Shown here: positions 1-12,021 of the stretch, one piece after another
Position numbering within the stretch: the stretch's first letter is position 1
How the letters are laid out: every line of letters starts with the position of its first letter
From: Platanthera guangdongensis
Taxonomy: Eukaryota; Streptophyta; Magnoliopsida; Asparagales; Orchidaceae
Assembly (NCBI GenBank): GCA_039583875.1
Contig: CM077167.1
Coordinates: forward strand, 153,343,010 to 153,407,009
DNA length: 64,000 nt
Direction of reading: 5' to 3'
The notes under the pieces: generated by a model
Told to the model about the DNA's origin: nothing
Databases searched by the model: none
What the model saw: only the letters and a program-made list of their open reading frames with translations
Position numbers and translations under genes: made by a program

Positions 1-1077
1 TTTTTTACTTCTCTCTTTCTTCAATATTAATTATCTTGCATATAATCTAACCCTTAAGTTAACATGATTTAGTGAGATGGACTTTTTCTAGTTCCTTTTT
101 CATCACATCCAAGCCTCAAGATGGTTCAATGGGCTCCATTTTTGCTTGCTATCAAGGTATCTATTATCAACCTTTTATTTTGTTGAGAATATAATCCCAT
201 ATCAAGTTAAAAAAAATGCTTAATATCGGGGTGTAGTTAATCATTTCAAAATTGATGCAGATTCCAATTGCATTAGATATGGCAGCCCAATTGAGATCCA
301 AGGATGCTGATCTCTAGAGATGAATTTGTGTTGATGAGTACACGAAATGCTCTGTGATTGAATGTTACGAGTCTTTTAAGCTTGTGCTCATTATTTTGGT
401 TGTTGGGGAAAAAGAGAAATGGTACGGTATAATCTTGATGTTTAATAATAATCTAAAATTGTATAAATCATTTGTATTGGCATAATGATTATTACTCTAC
501 TTTCAGGTCTAGTTTATATTGGCCAGAGCAGGGTGCAAATGAGAAGAATCTTAAGAAGGCTAGAGTTTGGCGATACTTCAATGTTCAATGGGGACATGGT
601 TAAGCGTACAAAGAAGACTCAATGTGTTGAGCGTCGCCGCTGCTGCCATCGGCAATTGCGAAGTAGAGATCAGTGAGTACCTAACTCATGTCCCCCAACA
701 TCTCACGGACGAAGTTCGAGAAGGGCACGCAGATTTTCCACCGGCCTTGAGATGTTGGGCCTGCTTCTAACCTGGACTATCATTATCTCAGAATTTTTAA
801 AATGCACATGTAAATGAGCTAAAGAATGAATATGTATTTAATTTAAGTATGGTTTAAAACTATTATTCTGTATTGAGAGATTTACGCTATCTCCCACTTT
901 TTTTCTTTATTAATAAAATAATGTTGAACAAACTTCTGTTATGATTGTATATTTAATTTTTTCTTGTATTTGAATGTCTTAATATTGAATTATAAGGAAT
1001 AGAAAATGAAAATATATGGTATTTTTTGATAAATTGAATAGCATTTATTGACTAAAAATATTATTTCGTGTTGTCTC
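1..1077. other. AT-rich stretch left of a CACTA end, no gene recognised
   Basis: This stretch is AT-rich and carries no protein family I recognise. A few short segments are flanked by intron-like borders, for example a pyrimidine-rich tract ending in CAG just before 507, but the short frames around 485-770 match nothing I know and have many stops. By position it is probably the interior of the CACTA-type element whose terminus lies at 1598. That is inference from context only. Confidence 0.35.
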
Positions 1078-1598
1078 TTTAGTGACCACATATTTTGTCA
1101 CTGAAATTACACATCCGGTGACGAAATAATTTGGTCACTAAAAATTAATTTAGTGACAATTAATTTTGTCACTAAAGAATTATTTAGTGACTGAAATAGA
1201 TTGGTCACTTAAACAATATTTCGTGGCTGGCTTAATGTATTCACCAAAAATTTATTTAGTGATCAAATTTATTTGGTCACCAGAAAATATTTTGTGATGG
1301 AATCAATATGGTCATTAAATGTTCATTCAGTGACTGATTCAACTTAATCACTAAAAAATAATTTAGTGAACAAATCAATTTTGTCACAAAAGAATCTTTT
1401 AGTGACTATAGTAAATTGAGTCACTAAATATATACGATTAATGACGTAACTCATTTTGGTCACTAAAAACATTTAGTGGCGGGGCATTCGTGATCGCTTA
1501 GTGACAGACAATATTTGATCACTAAATATCTTTAGTGACTAAAATGCAAGTTTTAGTGACAAAAACATTTGTCGCTAAACGTCAATTTTCTACTAGTG
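1078..1598. mobile_element. CACTA (En/Spm-type) transposon end with subterminal repeats
   Basis: The right border reads TACTAGTG at 1591-1598, so the element read inward from this end starts CACTAGTAGAAAA, the typical opening of CACTA terminal inverted repeats. Inward from it, 1078-1590 holds many copies of TTTAGTGAC and its complement GTCACTAAA in both orientations, which is the usual subterminal transposase-binding repeat arrangement of this superfamily. The sequence to the right (from 1599) is retrotransposon env-like sequence of copy A, so the transposon interrupts copy A. A 3-bp target duplication would begin with AGG at 1599-1601. The other end lies outside the window. Confidence 0.72.
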
Positions 1599-2954
1599 AG
1601 GCAGAGAGTTGAGCAAAAAGAGTGGAGATAGAAGTAGCAAGAGGTGTAATGGCCTCTGCTATAAGAGATTTGAGTAGAGGAGTGATTAGAGTAATTATAG
1701 AGGAGATGGTGGAGGGATCCAGAGGTAGAGTGGCAGATGGTTCAGTAGAATGTTAGGTGGATATATTTGGAGGGATGGTAGATGTTGGAGATGATGGAGG
1801 GATGGCATCTAGCATGTATGAATCTGGAGGTGAGGGAGAGTTAAGGGGGGAAGTCAGAAGATCAAAAGTTGGAATGGAGGATAGATGAGGTGGAAGAGGA
1901 GATAAAGGTGTTGTTGGGGCTGGTAGATCATTGGGGGATAGGGGTGATTGAGGTGGAGTGGGTTGATGGTATTCCTGAATAGGAGATGAGGGGATGTTGG
2001 TAAGATCTAGGGGTGGAGAGGTGGAAGACGATGTAAATGTAGTAGTGACATGAACTTGTTTGAGTTGTTGTTGGAGTTGTGGATGTGGTTGAAGAGAGGG
2101 AGTGTGAACTGTGGAGGGTGATTGGTGTTGAGTTGCTGGAAGGGATGGAGGTGTGGAGATGATCTCTTCAGTAGGGTGGGGAGTGGCTCTAGCAGCCCTT
2201 GTGCTTTCATAAGTTGGGGTGGAAGAGGTTTAAGCCTTGGATTGCTTAGTTATGGTCCTCTCCCACCTGCCAAATAAGGTGCATGTGAGCCTCTTGCTGG
2301 CATTAGTGAATATGGTCTGTGAGACCAGGGATTCAGCAGCCTTCTCCTTTAGGAATATCCCCAGGATCCTTCCAAAGAAAACTTCTTTCTTATTACACTT
2401 TTTCTTAATAAGATCAAAAATGATCTGTGCCCAATCCACCTTCTTCTTATTGACCACTGCACACATGACTAGGAATTGATACCTGGTGATATAGTCATGG
2501 GCAGTGTGCTTGCCCAGCAAGACCTTTCCCACTATATCTTCCAGAAACTTATATTCTGCAGAAAGGTGCTTCTTCAACAGCTTATTTGGGTTATCTCTAG
2601 CATAACCCATCAGACTCAACATAATATCATATTCTTCAGAATCTATATCCAGTTCTTCTTCTCTATTTATCAAATTAAAAATTTCAGTTAAAACTACGGG
2701 AGTCAAAGAAACGACATTCCCGCGATTGTTCCTGTCATGGTGTTTTCCTCTGATGTAGATGAAGTATAGACCCATTCTCTGATCTCAGTGCCAGATAATT
2801 TTATCCTTGTCGTCATCAAATTTTTCAGTTTTTGTTCTTCCAGTACAGTCAGAATGTTCAGAAAAATTGGATCATAGTGTTGAAATGAGTCGAAGTCGAC
2901 ATCAAATACTGTGTCAAACTTCATAGCGGCTAGGGTTCTTGCTTGAATCGCCAT
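1599..2954 (-). pseudogene. Env-like gene of copy A, frameshifted and truncated
   Basis: This is the third gene of Sirevirus-type copia elements, downstream of pol; its function is unknown. The start is the ATG at 2954 (MAIQARTLAAMKF), which aligns with the starts of the homologous genes in B (17719) and D (38751). The first 80 codons run to about 2725, where a one-base deletion relative to copy B shifts the frame. The rest continues in the frame ending at 2230, including NPNKLLKKHLSAEYKFLEDI and FGRWERT. After 2230 a proline/serine-rich low-complexity tail continues with stops until the CACTA end at 1598. A T-rich tract ending in TTTGCAG lies just before the ATG (about 2963-2970 on the plus strand). 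No signal peptide or membrane segment is apparent. Confidence 0.7.
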
Positions 2955-3349
2955 GAAATCACCTGCAAAGGAGAGAGAAACGGCGATCAAGTGCAAAGGG
3001 AACAAAAAGCGCGGGACGGAGGTCGAAGAAAACCTGGTTATAAGATTTTCTGGAATATGAATCGACAAGCTTCGTTCCACGAAAAATAAGAAAGTCTTCG
3101 ACCTGAGATCGACGAAATAATTGATAGTGAAATAATTCGTAGAGCTCAGCTGGAAGAGTTGAAGACATTTCGTTGAGATGAGTTCGACGAAAGTTTTCTG
3201 AAGTGAATTCGTCGATCTCCATTCGACGAAAACAACTTCACTCACAGAGAGTTCGTCGACCTTCGTTCGACGAATATCTCCCGAACTTTCCCTAGTTCGT
3301 CGAGCTCCGTTCGACGAACTCTCGAAAATTCATCAAGTGTAGATAGAAA
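2955..3349 (-). promoter_or_regulatory. Palindrome array and putative internal promoter between pol and env-like gene (A)
   Basis: This non-coding spacer of copy A contains about five paired arms of the form TCGTCGA, 6-8 bases, TCGACGA, most clearly between 3096 and 3330. Downstream on the minus strand, near 3035-3045, is a TATA-like TTATAA, about 85 bases before the env-like ATG. A pyrimidine tract ending in TTTGCAG precedes the ATG. The same order of array, TATA-like box and acceptor-like tract occurs in copies B and D. A separate transcript or a spliced transcript for the env-like gene is inferred, not shown. Confidence 0.5.
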
Positions 3350-6300
3350 CTAAACTAAGTCTTCTCCATTGATCATTCCATGCTGATTTATAAAGAATAA
3401 GTGATTTCTCTCATCTAGAGATTTGGTGAATATATCAGCTATTTGTAAATCAGTGTAGATAAAGACAAGATAAAGTTTGTTTTTTTTCTACACACTCTCT
3501 AATGAAATGATGTCTAATGTCTATATGTTTTTTCCTACTGTGATGGACTGGATTTTGTGCTATTGTTATAGCACTTGTGTTATCACAAAATAGAGTTGAA
3601 TTATATAAGTTGAGAACATAATCTAGTAATTGATTTTGAATCCACATCATCTGAGAACAATAGCTGTCAGCTGCAATATACTCAGCCTCAGCAGTTAAGG
3701 TAGACATAGATGACTGTTTCTTACATAACTAGGATACCAACCTCATACCAAGGAACTGACAAGTCCCTGAGGTGTTTTTCCTATCAACCCTGCATCCAAC
3801 AAAGTTAGCATTTGAAAATCCAGTTAAATCAAATTCTGACTCAGCTGGATAACATAGGCCTAGACTAGGACAACTCTTTATATATCTCAAAATCTTTTTA
3901 AAGAAAATTAGATGAGACTCTTTTGGGTTCGCTTGGAACCTAGCATAAAGGCATGTGGCAAACATAATATCAGGCCTACTTGCTGTAAGATATATTAGGG
4001 ACCCAACAATGCCCATATATAATTTCTGGTTCACAAGTTTCTTATGTGGATCAGAGTCAATCACAGCATTAGTAGCCATAGGTGTTTTCTTGGCTGAAGC
4101 ATCAGTCATCCCAAACTTCTTTCTAAGCTCTTTAGCATACTTAGCTTGAGATATAAAGATGTCATCAGGCAACTGCTTCACTTGGAGACCAAGGAAGTAG
4201 GAGAGCTCAACAATGCTACTCATTTCAAATTTTGAATGCATGAGGTCAGAGAACCTCTTGCATAATTTGGAATCAGTAGACCCAAATATGATGTCATCCA
4301 CATATATTTGCACTAACAATATTTGATCCTTATGATGTCTTGTGAAAAGTGTTCTATCTACAATGCCTCTAATGAATTTATGCTGTATCAAAAAGCTAGC
4401 TAAGGTCTCATACCAAGCTCTTGGAGCTTGCTTTAGACCATAGAGGGCTTTATGCAATTTGAATACATGATAAGGGTGAGTTGGAGAGACAAAACCTGGA
4501 GGTTGTTCAACATAAACCTCTTCTTTAAGTACTCCATTCAGGAATGCACTCTTCACATCCATCTGATATACCTTGAATTTTTTGTATGCTGCATAGGCTA
4601 GAAAAATTCTGATGGCCTCCATCCTTGCAACTGGTGCAAATCTTTGGTCATAGTCAATCCCTTCCTCTCGCCTATAACCTTGAGCAACAAGCCTAGCCTT
4701 GTTCCTCACAATCACTCCTTGGGCATCCAGTGTTTTTCTGTATACCCATTTGGTTCCAATGACTGGATAGTCTTGGGGTCTTGGAACCAAATCTCAAACT
4801 CTACATCTCTCAAATTGATTTAATTCCTCATGCATTGCAATGATCTAGTGGGGATCTTGCTCTACATCATGGAAGGATAGAGGTTCAACCTGAGACAGAA
4901 AACAGGCATGCATCAAATCTTGGTTGAGTTGATGCATTTTCTGTACACCTACTGATATGTCTCCAATCACTTGAGATCTGGGGTGATCCCTAAGTGTGAC
5001 TAAATCAGTGGGTGGAGTTGGTTGTGCAACAACATCTTGGGTTAATTCCTCTTGTGGAATTATGTTTGCTGTTGGAGGAAGTTCAATTCCTTCAATGCTT
5101 TCCTCTTCACTCTCTTCATTAACTTGTGGAGAAGGATGTGTTGGAACCTTTTGGGTAAGGTTTAGTTCATCAAATTTCTCACACAAGTGAGGTACCTGCA
5201 AAGGGCTATTGGTAGAAATCTCTTTCTCCTTGCAGGACATGTTAGTTTCATCAAAAGAAACATGAATGGACTCTTCAGTTTTTAATGATGATTTATTAAA
5301 AACCCTATATGCTTTGCTTACTTGGGAATATCCTAGAAAACTTCCATCTTCAGCCTTAGCCTCAAACTTTCTAATGTATCTTTTGTTGTTGTTGTGAATA
5401 TAACAAATACATCCAAATACCTTAAAATAGTTGATTTTAAGTTTATTCCTTTAAGTAATTCATAGGGAGTCCTATTCTTTAGTTTATGAATTAAACTCCT
5501 ATTCATGACATTATTTGCAGTGTTTACAGCCTCTGCCCAAAATGTTAGTAGCATGTGAGCATCTGCAAGCAATATACCTGCAGCTTCAATGAGTGTCCTA
5601 TTTTTCCTTTTAACTATCACATTTTGTTAAGGAGTTCTAGGAGCTGAGAAGCAATGTCTGATACCTTCCTTCTCACATAACTCATGCATAAGAAGAGACT
5701 CAAACTCTATGCCATGATCACTTCTGATCAATGCAACAGGAGTAGAGAAATCAATCTGTATGGTCCTAAGAAAATATATAAGAACCTTGAAGGTATCTGA
5801 CTTAGATCTCAGAAAGGATACCCAAATGAACCTGGAGAAGTCATCCACAATAACTAAGGTGTAAGATTTCCCTCCTAGGCTTTGTACAGCAATGGGTCCA
5901 AAGAGGTCCATATGTAGCAGATACAAAATCCTAGGTGAATCACTTTTATTAACAGATTTAAAGATACATTTAGTTTGCTTGCCTAGTTGACAAGCCCTGC
6001 AGAGACCCTCCTTTTTGTATGGACCAGAAGGTAGACCTCTAACAAGGTTGTCTTTAGATAGCCTAGCAATGTTTTTCATATTAACATGACCTAGTCTTTT
6101 ATGCCATAAATCATTCTGGTTACTAATTAAGTTAAGTAAGCAGATATCAGAATTGGCAGATAAAAAATCAACTAAGTAAATGTTTCCTTGTCTATTTCCA
6201 ATTAAAACTGTTTGGTTTTCTTAATTAGCAATAGTACAAGAAGAAGAATTGAAATGTACCTGCTAACCTTCATCACATAACTGACTTATGTAGATGAGGT

Positions 6301-6535
6301 TATGCTTGAGTCCTTTGACATATGTCACTTTCTTGAAAGTAACTGCTCCAATATTCACTGCTCCATAGACTTCTGACTGGCCACATTTGGAATCCCCAAA
6401 GATAACCTTTGGTATTGGCTTGGACTTATAATTAGTTAGATTGTCCTTGCTGCCTGTTATATGTTTGGAGCACCCACTGTCCAGGTAGCATGGCTGATTC
6501 ACTCCTGGACAGCTCTTCACCTACAGTGAAAATAA
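3350..6535 (-). pseudogene. Pol of copy A (PR-IN-RT-RNase H), decayed
   Basis: The polyprotein normally contains an aspartic protease, integrase, reverse transcriptase and RNase H. Pieces on the minus strand are: protease at 6520-6263 (YLDSGCSKHITG, catalytic DSG), closed by a TAT to TAG stop after CDEG; integrase at 6079-5333 (HMDLFGPIAVQ, DHGIEFES), broken near 5625; linker at 5240-4845; RT at 4790-3729 with [12 protein letters not shown] and the YVDD box in [12 protein letters not shown]; RNase H tail at 3707-3350. The RNase H motif GYSDADF of relatives reads GFSNANF here, so the usual aspartates are lost. The end is set by the TAG at 3350-3352, matching the end in copy B. Several frameshifts and stops make it non-functional. 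Confidence 0.88.
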
Positions 6536-8651
6536 TTAATTGTTTTTCACCCAAGTTACCTTGTGTCTTTTGTTTTGCTGGTATGAAAAGCTGGAAATAA
6601 CAGAATATTCTTGTTGGGGTTTATGTCCTAGAGGGTGATATCTTCTAGGTGGTATGACCCAATCAGCTAGTGGATTAAAAGCTTTCCTGGAATTATTTAA
6701 GTTTCTGTTATAATTAAAGTTTTGGTTAAGTCTTTCTGGTTTCGACGAATTTTTGTGAGTTCGTCGACCAGAGTTCGATGAATTAGGTTAAGATCATCGA
6801 TCTCTGCCCAGAGAATGAACATATTCATTTTTTGTGCCACACGTTCGTCGACCTCTGCTCGACGAACCATACAGACTTCGTCGATCGCAGTTAGATGAAT
6901 AATTATAACTATAGTTTGCGTACAGCGTTCGTCAAGTGGGGTTCGATGAACTGGCGACATTTCATCGATCTGAGTTCGACGAATTCTTCTGAACCTTGTT
7001 TTTAATAGTTTCTGATTTTTATTGTTCTGACCTTTTGATATGGGTATATTTTCCATTGTTTGTTTATTGTTTAATTTTTCTTTCCCCTTAGCAGAGACAA
7101 ATTTTATTGGGGTTGTCAAAATATTTTTCTTGAGAATAGGGGCAAACTTGATGAAGCACCCAAGCCTAGTTTGCCATTAAGTCTGGCATTAACAGTGCTT
7201 GTGATGTCCATCAGCTTGAGGCTTCTTCCATTAAGAGTTTCCTCGAGTTGTTTAGCCTAACTAAGCTCAGTCTTCAACATTATGATTTGTTCATTGGCTA
7301 AACACAGTTCATCTTTTAATCTATTATTTTCAGAGTTTACATTTTCTAAAATTTCTAGTTTCTCCCTAAGAGTTTTAATCTACTTTTCTGAATTAATCAA
7401 ATCTACACACATTGTTTTAAATTCAAATTTAAAGGAATCAGAATTGTAATCAAAGGAAGACAATACCTTGTCAGCTTCAGAATCTGAGGTTGCTTCATTG
7501 TCTGAATCATCTTCTTCTGAATGGCTCCAAGAAGCATCAATTGTCATGAGGTAAACCTCCTTGGCCCTTGCCTCTTCCTCATCTTCACTGGAGCTAGACG
7601 ATGTTGATTCTTCTTCAGTCTCACTCTTGGTTTCAGCCACAAAACCCTTCTCCTTCTTCTTGTATTTGCGGGAGGAAGGTCTGCTGTTGTGCTGTTTCCT
7701 GGTATCTTTCTCTCTTCTCTTGTCTTTCTTCTGATTCTCTGGACACTCAGAGATGAAGTGCCCAGGCTTCCTATATCCAAAACACACAACTTCTTTGGTT
7801 GGTGTCTTATCATATCTTGGTTTGTCATCCTGTCTGGATGACTTCCTCCTGAAATATTTTCTTGCCAACTTTTAGAATATTTTGGCAAAAAGACTCATGA
7901 GTTCTTCATTTGTTGAGGGTGTCTTTGTCTCTTCAACTGACTTAAAAGCAATGTTATGCTCTTTTCTTGCTGGAGGGGGTGTTCTTTGCTCAGCTCTCTC
8001 CCTGGATTTAATCAGCTATTCATCAGACTTTAGTTTGCCTAATAGAGATTCAGTGGATATCTCATTTAGGCTTCTAGCCTCCTTGATGGGCCAGATCCTT
8101 GAATCTCATGAGCTTGGGAAGCACATAAGGATCTTGTCATTTACTTCAGTCAAGGTGATTTCTTTATTTAAGGTCCCTAGCTCACTGATGATGGAGCTAA
8201 GCCTGTTGTACATCACTTCAACTGTTTCTGCTTCATCCTTTTTAAAGTTTTCATATTGTGTGATGAGGTTTGATCTTCTATCTTTTCTTTCATCTGCTGA
8301 TCCAGCCACCATTTGGTTTAGGGAATCCCAGATGGCTTTGGCTAAAGCGCATTCAACAACCTTTTGGAAGATCTCATCTGACATAGTCTGTGCTAGTATG
8401 TTCATTGCCTTGGCATCAACAACCTTAGCCTTCTTCTGAGCCTCTGTCTACTCAGGTGGTGGAACTCCATTTGTGCTCGAGGTTGTTGTAGATGTAGAAA
8501 CAGTGTCTTGAGGAGGACCTGTCAAGATGGAATTGTAGATATCTTCATCAATAGAGTTCATATACAATTTGATTCTAGCCTTCCATATGGCAAACCTATT
8601 TAGGTTGCAAACTGGAGGTCTCGTGCTTGCATAGTATTTGTTCTGTGTCAT
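6536..8651 (-). pseudogene. Gag of copy A, decayed
   Basis: Gag forms the virus-like particle and binds genomic RNA. The start is the ATG at 8651 (MTQNKYYASTRPP), shared with the intact gag of copy D. The copia gag core (UBN2 type) spans 8651-8106 but is broken by a TAG at 8448-8450. The piece at 7868-7380 holds the zinc knuckle as CFGYRKPGHFISEC, where the second cysteine is tyrosine, followed by an acidic serine-rich region. The 3' part contains the in-gene palindrome array at 6741-6985 and ends with KVTWVKNN and a TAA at 6536-6538. The pol frame opens directly after this stop. Many stops and shifts make it inactive. Confidence 0.8.
6741..6985 (-). repeat. TCGTCGA/TCGACGA palindrome array inside gag (A)
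   Basis: Degenerate copies of paired arms (TTCGTCGA, spacer, TCGACGAA) lie within the 3' third of the gag region. The same motif fills the LTR of this copy and the pol/env-like spacer. Homologous arrays are at the same place in gag of copies B and D. In D it is still open reading frame. Confidence 0.75.
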
Positions 8652-8746
8652 TGCTGTGTATATAATCTAACTGGAAATGAAAATAAAATTTAGATCTAAC
8701 AAAGGATCTTTGCTTCAAGGGTTAGCTTGTACAACCAAAGGAACCT

Positions 8747-8758
8747 CCTCTGATACCA
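8747..8758 (-). other. Primer binding site, initiator Met tRNA (copy A)
   Basis: On the minus strand the sequence is TGGTATCAGAGG, two bases after the LTR end CTTTCA. This is complementary to the 3' end of plant initiator Met tRNA, the standard primer of plant copia elements. Confidence 0.85.
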
Positions 8759-8760
8759 AT

Positions 8761-10636
8761 TGAAAGTGAGCTGTTAGATTAGGAATACTCTAGAGGGGGG
8801 TGAATAGAGTATTCAGGGTTTATAAAATTTTCTTCTAATTTAATCTAGTGAAGGAACAAAATAAAACAGCAATCCTAACAAACAGCCACAGCACAAAAAA
8901 AACAAAAGAAATGAGCAATCCAGACAACACAAGAATTTATAGTGGTTCCCCTAAACTTGGGTACATCCACTCTTCTACCACCATGGTAGGAATCCACTCA
9001 GATTTGTGATCAGGTGCCTGACACCAATGAGTTTTTGATCAGGTGCTCAAAAACCAAACCTCAAGTCTTTTAGAAGGAGACTTGTGAACCAGAAAAATTT
9101 TAAAAGGAATTAAAACCCTGTAGAGAGGTGGGGATGAGAGAGTGATGAAAGTCTTCTTTTCTCAATCACAATGAGAAGACTATATGGATTCAGTGATATT
9201 GTCAAAGATCCCCTTGAGATGTAAAAGGGTTCAGTCTTGGAAGATTTGCACAGGGTGACTAGGCCTTCAATAGTACAACCTTGATCAACAGCTGTTCAGG
9301 AACTTCTTTGAGAGATAGTGATGTAGTTGTCCTTTGAAGTATCCTGGAGAGATGAAGAAGGAAGACTCTTGATATTTGATTGATTGTTCTTCTTCTTCAG
9401 GAAGCAGATGTTCTTCTGGTCTTGGGCTTGTTTTTTGTAAGCAGTGCTTTGTAAGAAGGAGCAGAGACAGAGAGATCCTTATTTTTCAGACTAATTGTAT
9501 TTTTCTGTGTTGTGTATCTTGTTCTGTCTGTCTGTCTCTTTTCCTATCTTCTAGAAGAAGAGAGAAAATCTCTTTTATATTTCCTGTCACAAATGACCAT
9601 TTGAAATTTTGAAATCTTCTGTAATCAATGCTGACGGCCTTGAGAATAAATGACATTGAATTATTTCCCCAACTATCCCATGGAAAAATGGCAGGCAATA
9701 ATCCTGGAGAATACCATAATCAATGCTCTTCTAACGGTTATATTTAAGAATATTAGAGAACTAATTACTCAGGAATTATTGCAGTAGAATGAGGACAGAA
9801 GGATAGAAAAATGACTAAGTCTGGATTCCTCAAACTGATAGCAGAAAACGTCGAGCTGAATCCACAGTTCGTCGAGCTGAGTTGCTGAGTTCGACGACCA
9901 GATGACTTCTGTTCGTCGAGCTGAGTTCTAAGATCGTCGAGCTAAAGCAGAAAATTGCATTATCCAGACTTGCTTATTCTGTGTCTCAAGTTCGTCGAGC
10001 TGAGATCGTAACTTTGTCAACTGGAGATGATTCTGGATTTGGAATAATTTCAGATACTTCTGGATGAAGGTGTTGAAGTGACGTATCCAGAATTCGTCGA
10101 CCTAAGAATTGGTTTCGTCGAGCTGAAGAACACTTAACTGCTGCTGGATAACTCTAGCTATTGTGGTCAAAATTCGTCCAGCTGAGAATCAAGTTCGTCA
10201 ACCAAAGTCTGACTCTGGACTTAGAATAAAGAGATGTTTTCTGATCTTGAAGTGTTGAAGTATAATGTCCAAAGTTCGTCGACCTAAGTACCAAGTTCGT
10301 CGACCTGAGTACCAAGTTCTTCGACCTGAGTACCAAGTTCGTCGACCTGAGTACCAAGTTCGTCGAGCTCAGCTCAGATAATTTACTCTGAGATCGTCGA
10401 GCTGAGCACATCTATCGTCGACCTGAGTTCGACGAACGTCGAACTCATTTTACTTGGTCTTTAGAAAAACTCTAAGTCTTGAGTCTCTGGCAGTCTTATT
10501 GATAGCTTGTCCATACAGTGTTGCTTCTAAGGACTTGGCCTAGACTCTAGGACACAACCATGACCCTGGCTATACATTGTGGGTCATTTGATCGTAACTT
10601 AGTTAACCTAGCCCAAATCTTACTAGTGATCCAACA
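8761..10636 (-). repeat. 5' LTR of copy A
   Basis: The LTR runs on the minus strand from TGTTGGATCACTAG at 10636 to CTCACTTTCA at 8761, with the primer site directly after it. It is 1876 bases long. It contains many TCGTCGA-type arms between about 9840 and 10440, a TATA box at 9573-9579 and the pyrimidine block CTATTCACCCCCC near its 3' end, which all the complete copia LTRs in this window share. The boundaries come from the TG...CA ends, the primer site and comparison with the LTR of copy D. The partner LTR is not in the window. Confidence 0.8.
9573..9579 (-). promoter_or_regulatory. LTR TATA box (copy A)
   Basis: On the minus strand the sequence ATATAAAAGAG lies downstream of the palindrome array and upstream of a pyrimidine-rich leader. 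It is the best candidate core promoter of this LTR. The start site is not known. Confidence 0.5.
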
Positions 10637-11915
10637 AAGCAGTTAATTGTTCTTAGTTCGATGGTCTTGGATCTCAGGTAGATGAACAACAATTATCTGG
10701 TCGACGAATATAACTTCTCATCTCGACGAACTCTGCACCCAGGTCGACGAATTATGTTCTTTGCTTGACGATTTCTGTGAAGATCCAAACTTGGACTTTT
10801 CCCTCCTTCTCTCCTTATTTTATTGCAGTAATTCCTGGATAATCAATGCTTAATATTCTCTGAATATTACCGTTAGAAGCAGCATTGATTATGGCATTCA
10901 TCAGGATTATTACTTGCCGCTTTTCAATGTGACAGTTGGGGAAATCAATTAATGCAAACATTCTCAAGGTCGTCAACAATCAATGAAGGAAGGAATTCAA
11001 AAATTCAAAGGAAAATTTCATAGAAAATATAAAAAGGGATTTCTTCCTCCTTCTTGACAAGAGATAGCAGGTACACTCAAAATACACAGCAAGCAGACAA
11101 CAAGCATACAAAGAACAATAACATAGATATAGAGTCCAGAAATAACAATCCCAGACTAGAGAAATAACACAAGATACAGAAGAAGAAGTACACATATTCA
11201 AATCAAGAGTCTTCTTCATTCTTCACTCCAGGATTCTTCAAGGACAACAAAACTTTATCAGTCAAGAAGTTCCTGGAGATCTTCTGGTCAAATCTAAAGA
11301 TTGAAGACCTACTCACCCTAAAGCAAAGGTCAATCTTCCTGAACAACTCTATAACTCAGGTGGAGCTTTGTTAAAATCAAAGACCCACTAAGTCTTCTCA
11401 ATTGTATTTGAGAAAGAGAAGACACAATGACTCTCTCATCCCCTCGCTGTACAAAGGGTTCTTTAACTCCCTTCAAAAGTTATTCCTTGGTTGCAAGTCA
11501 CCTGATCAAAATACTTGCGATTAGTTTTTGATCACCTGATCAAAAGCTCATTGGTGGCAGTCACCTGATCAAAACCTGTTAGTGGATTCCTACTAGGGTG
11601 GTAGAAGAGTGGATGTACCCAGGTTGTTGAACTAATATAAAAATTCTTGTGTTGTCTGGTTGCCATCGTTTTCTTTTGTTCTTTCTGTGCCTGTGCTAGT
11701 TAGGTTTGTTCTGCATGTTATAGTTAGTTTAATTTCTGTTGTGCCTGTGGTAGATTAATTTATCCTAGGACTACTTTTTACTCTTAGCCAAGTTCTAGTA
11801 TCAAATATCTTCCCAACTCTGTAGTTTTTATTAATCAGCAAAAAGTATTAAAAGTTTTAAAGATACTCTATTCACCCCCCCCCTCCAGAGTATATCAGAT
11901 CTAACCTCACTTTCA
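10637..11915 (+). repeat. 5' LTR of copy B (3' part)
   Basis: The fragment ends with CTCACTTTCA at 11915 just before the primer site, so it is the 3' two thirds of an LTR. It contains TCGACGAA motifs at 10700-10770, a TATA box (TATAAAAA at 11038-11045) and the block CTATTCACCCCCCCCC at 11870-11883. Its left boundary coincides exactly with the TG end of the LTR of copy A, which supports insertion of A into this LTR. Confidence 0.75.
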
Positions 11916-11917
11916 AT

Positions 11918-11929
11918 TGGTATCAAAGC
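11918..11929 (+). other. Primer binding site, initiator Met tRNA (copy B)
   Basis: The sequence TGGTATCAAAGC lies two bases after the LTR end. It differs by one base (G to A) from the consensus TGGTATCAGAGC. Confidence 0.8.
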
Positions 11930-12021
11930 AAGTTCCTTTAGTTATACAAGCTAACCCTTGAACCAAAAGATCCTTTGTCAGATCTGATTCTTTTTATTTA
12001 TATTAGGATTATATTCACAGC

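Larger units (their letters stand above)
1599..10636 (-). mobile_element. Copia/Sirevirus-type retrotransposon A, 3' end cut by CACTA
   Basis: Read on the minus strand the order is 5' LTR (10636-8761), tRNA-Met primer site, gag (8651-6536), pol (6535-3350), a palindrome array (3349-2955) and an env-like gene (2954-1599). The 3' LTR is missing because the CACTA end lies inside the env-like gene. All genes carry stops and frameshifts. The LTR starts TGTTGGA, like the LTR of copy D. On its outer side sequence from the middle of the LTR of copy B begins at once, so A most likely inserted into the 5' LTR of B. The candidate target duplication is AAGCA at 10637-10641, but its partner is outside the window. 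Confidence 0.85.

Noticed and set aside
485..770. Two short overlapping open frames near the left end
   Set aside because: No recognised domain, AT-rich surroundings and stops nearby; not supportable as a gene.
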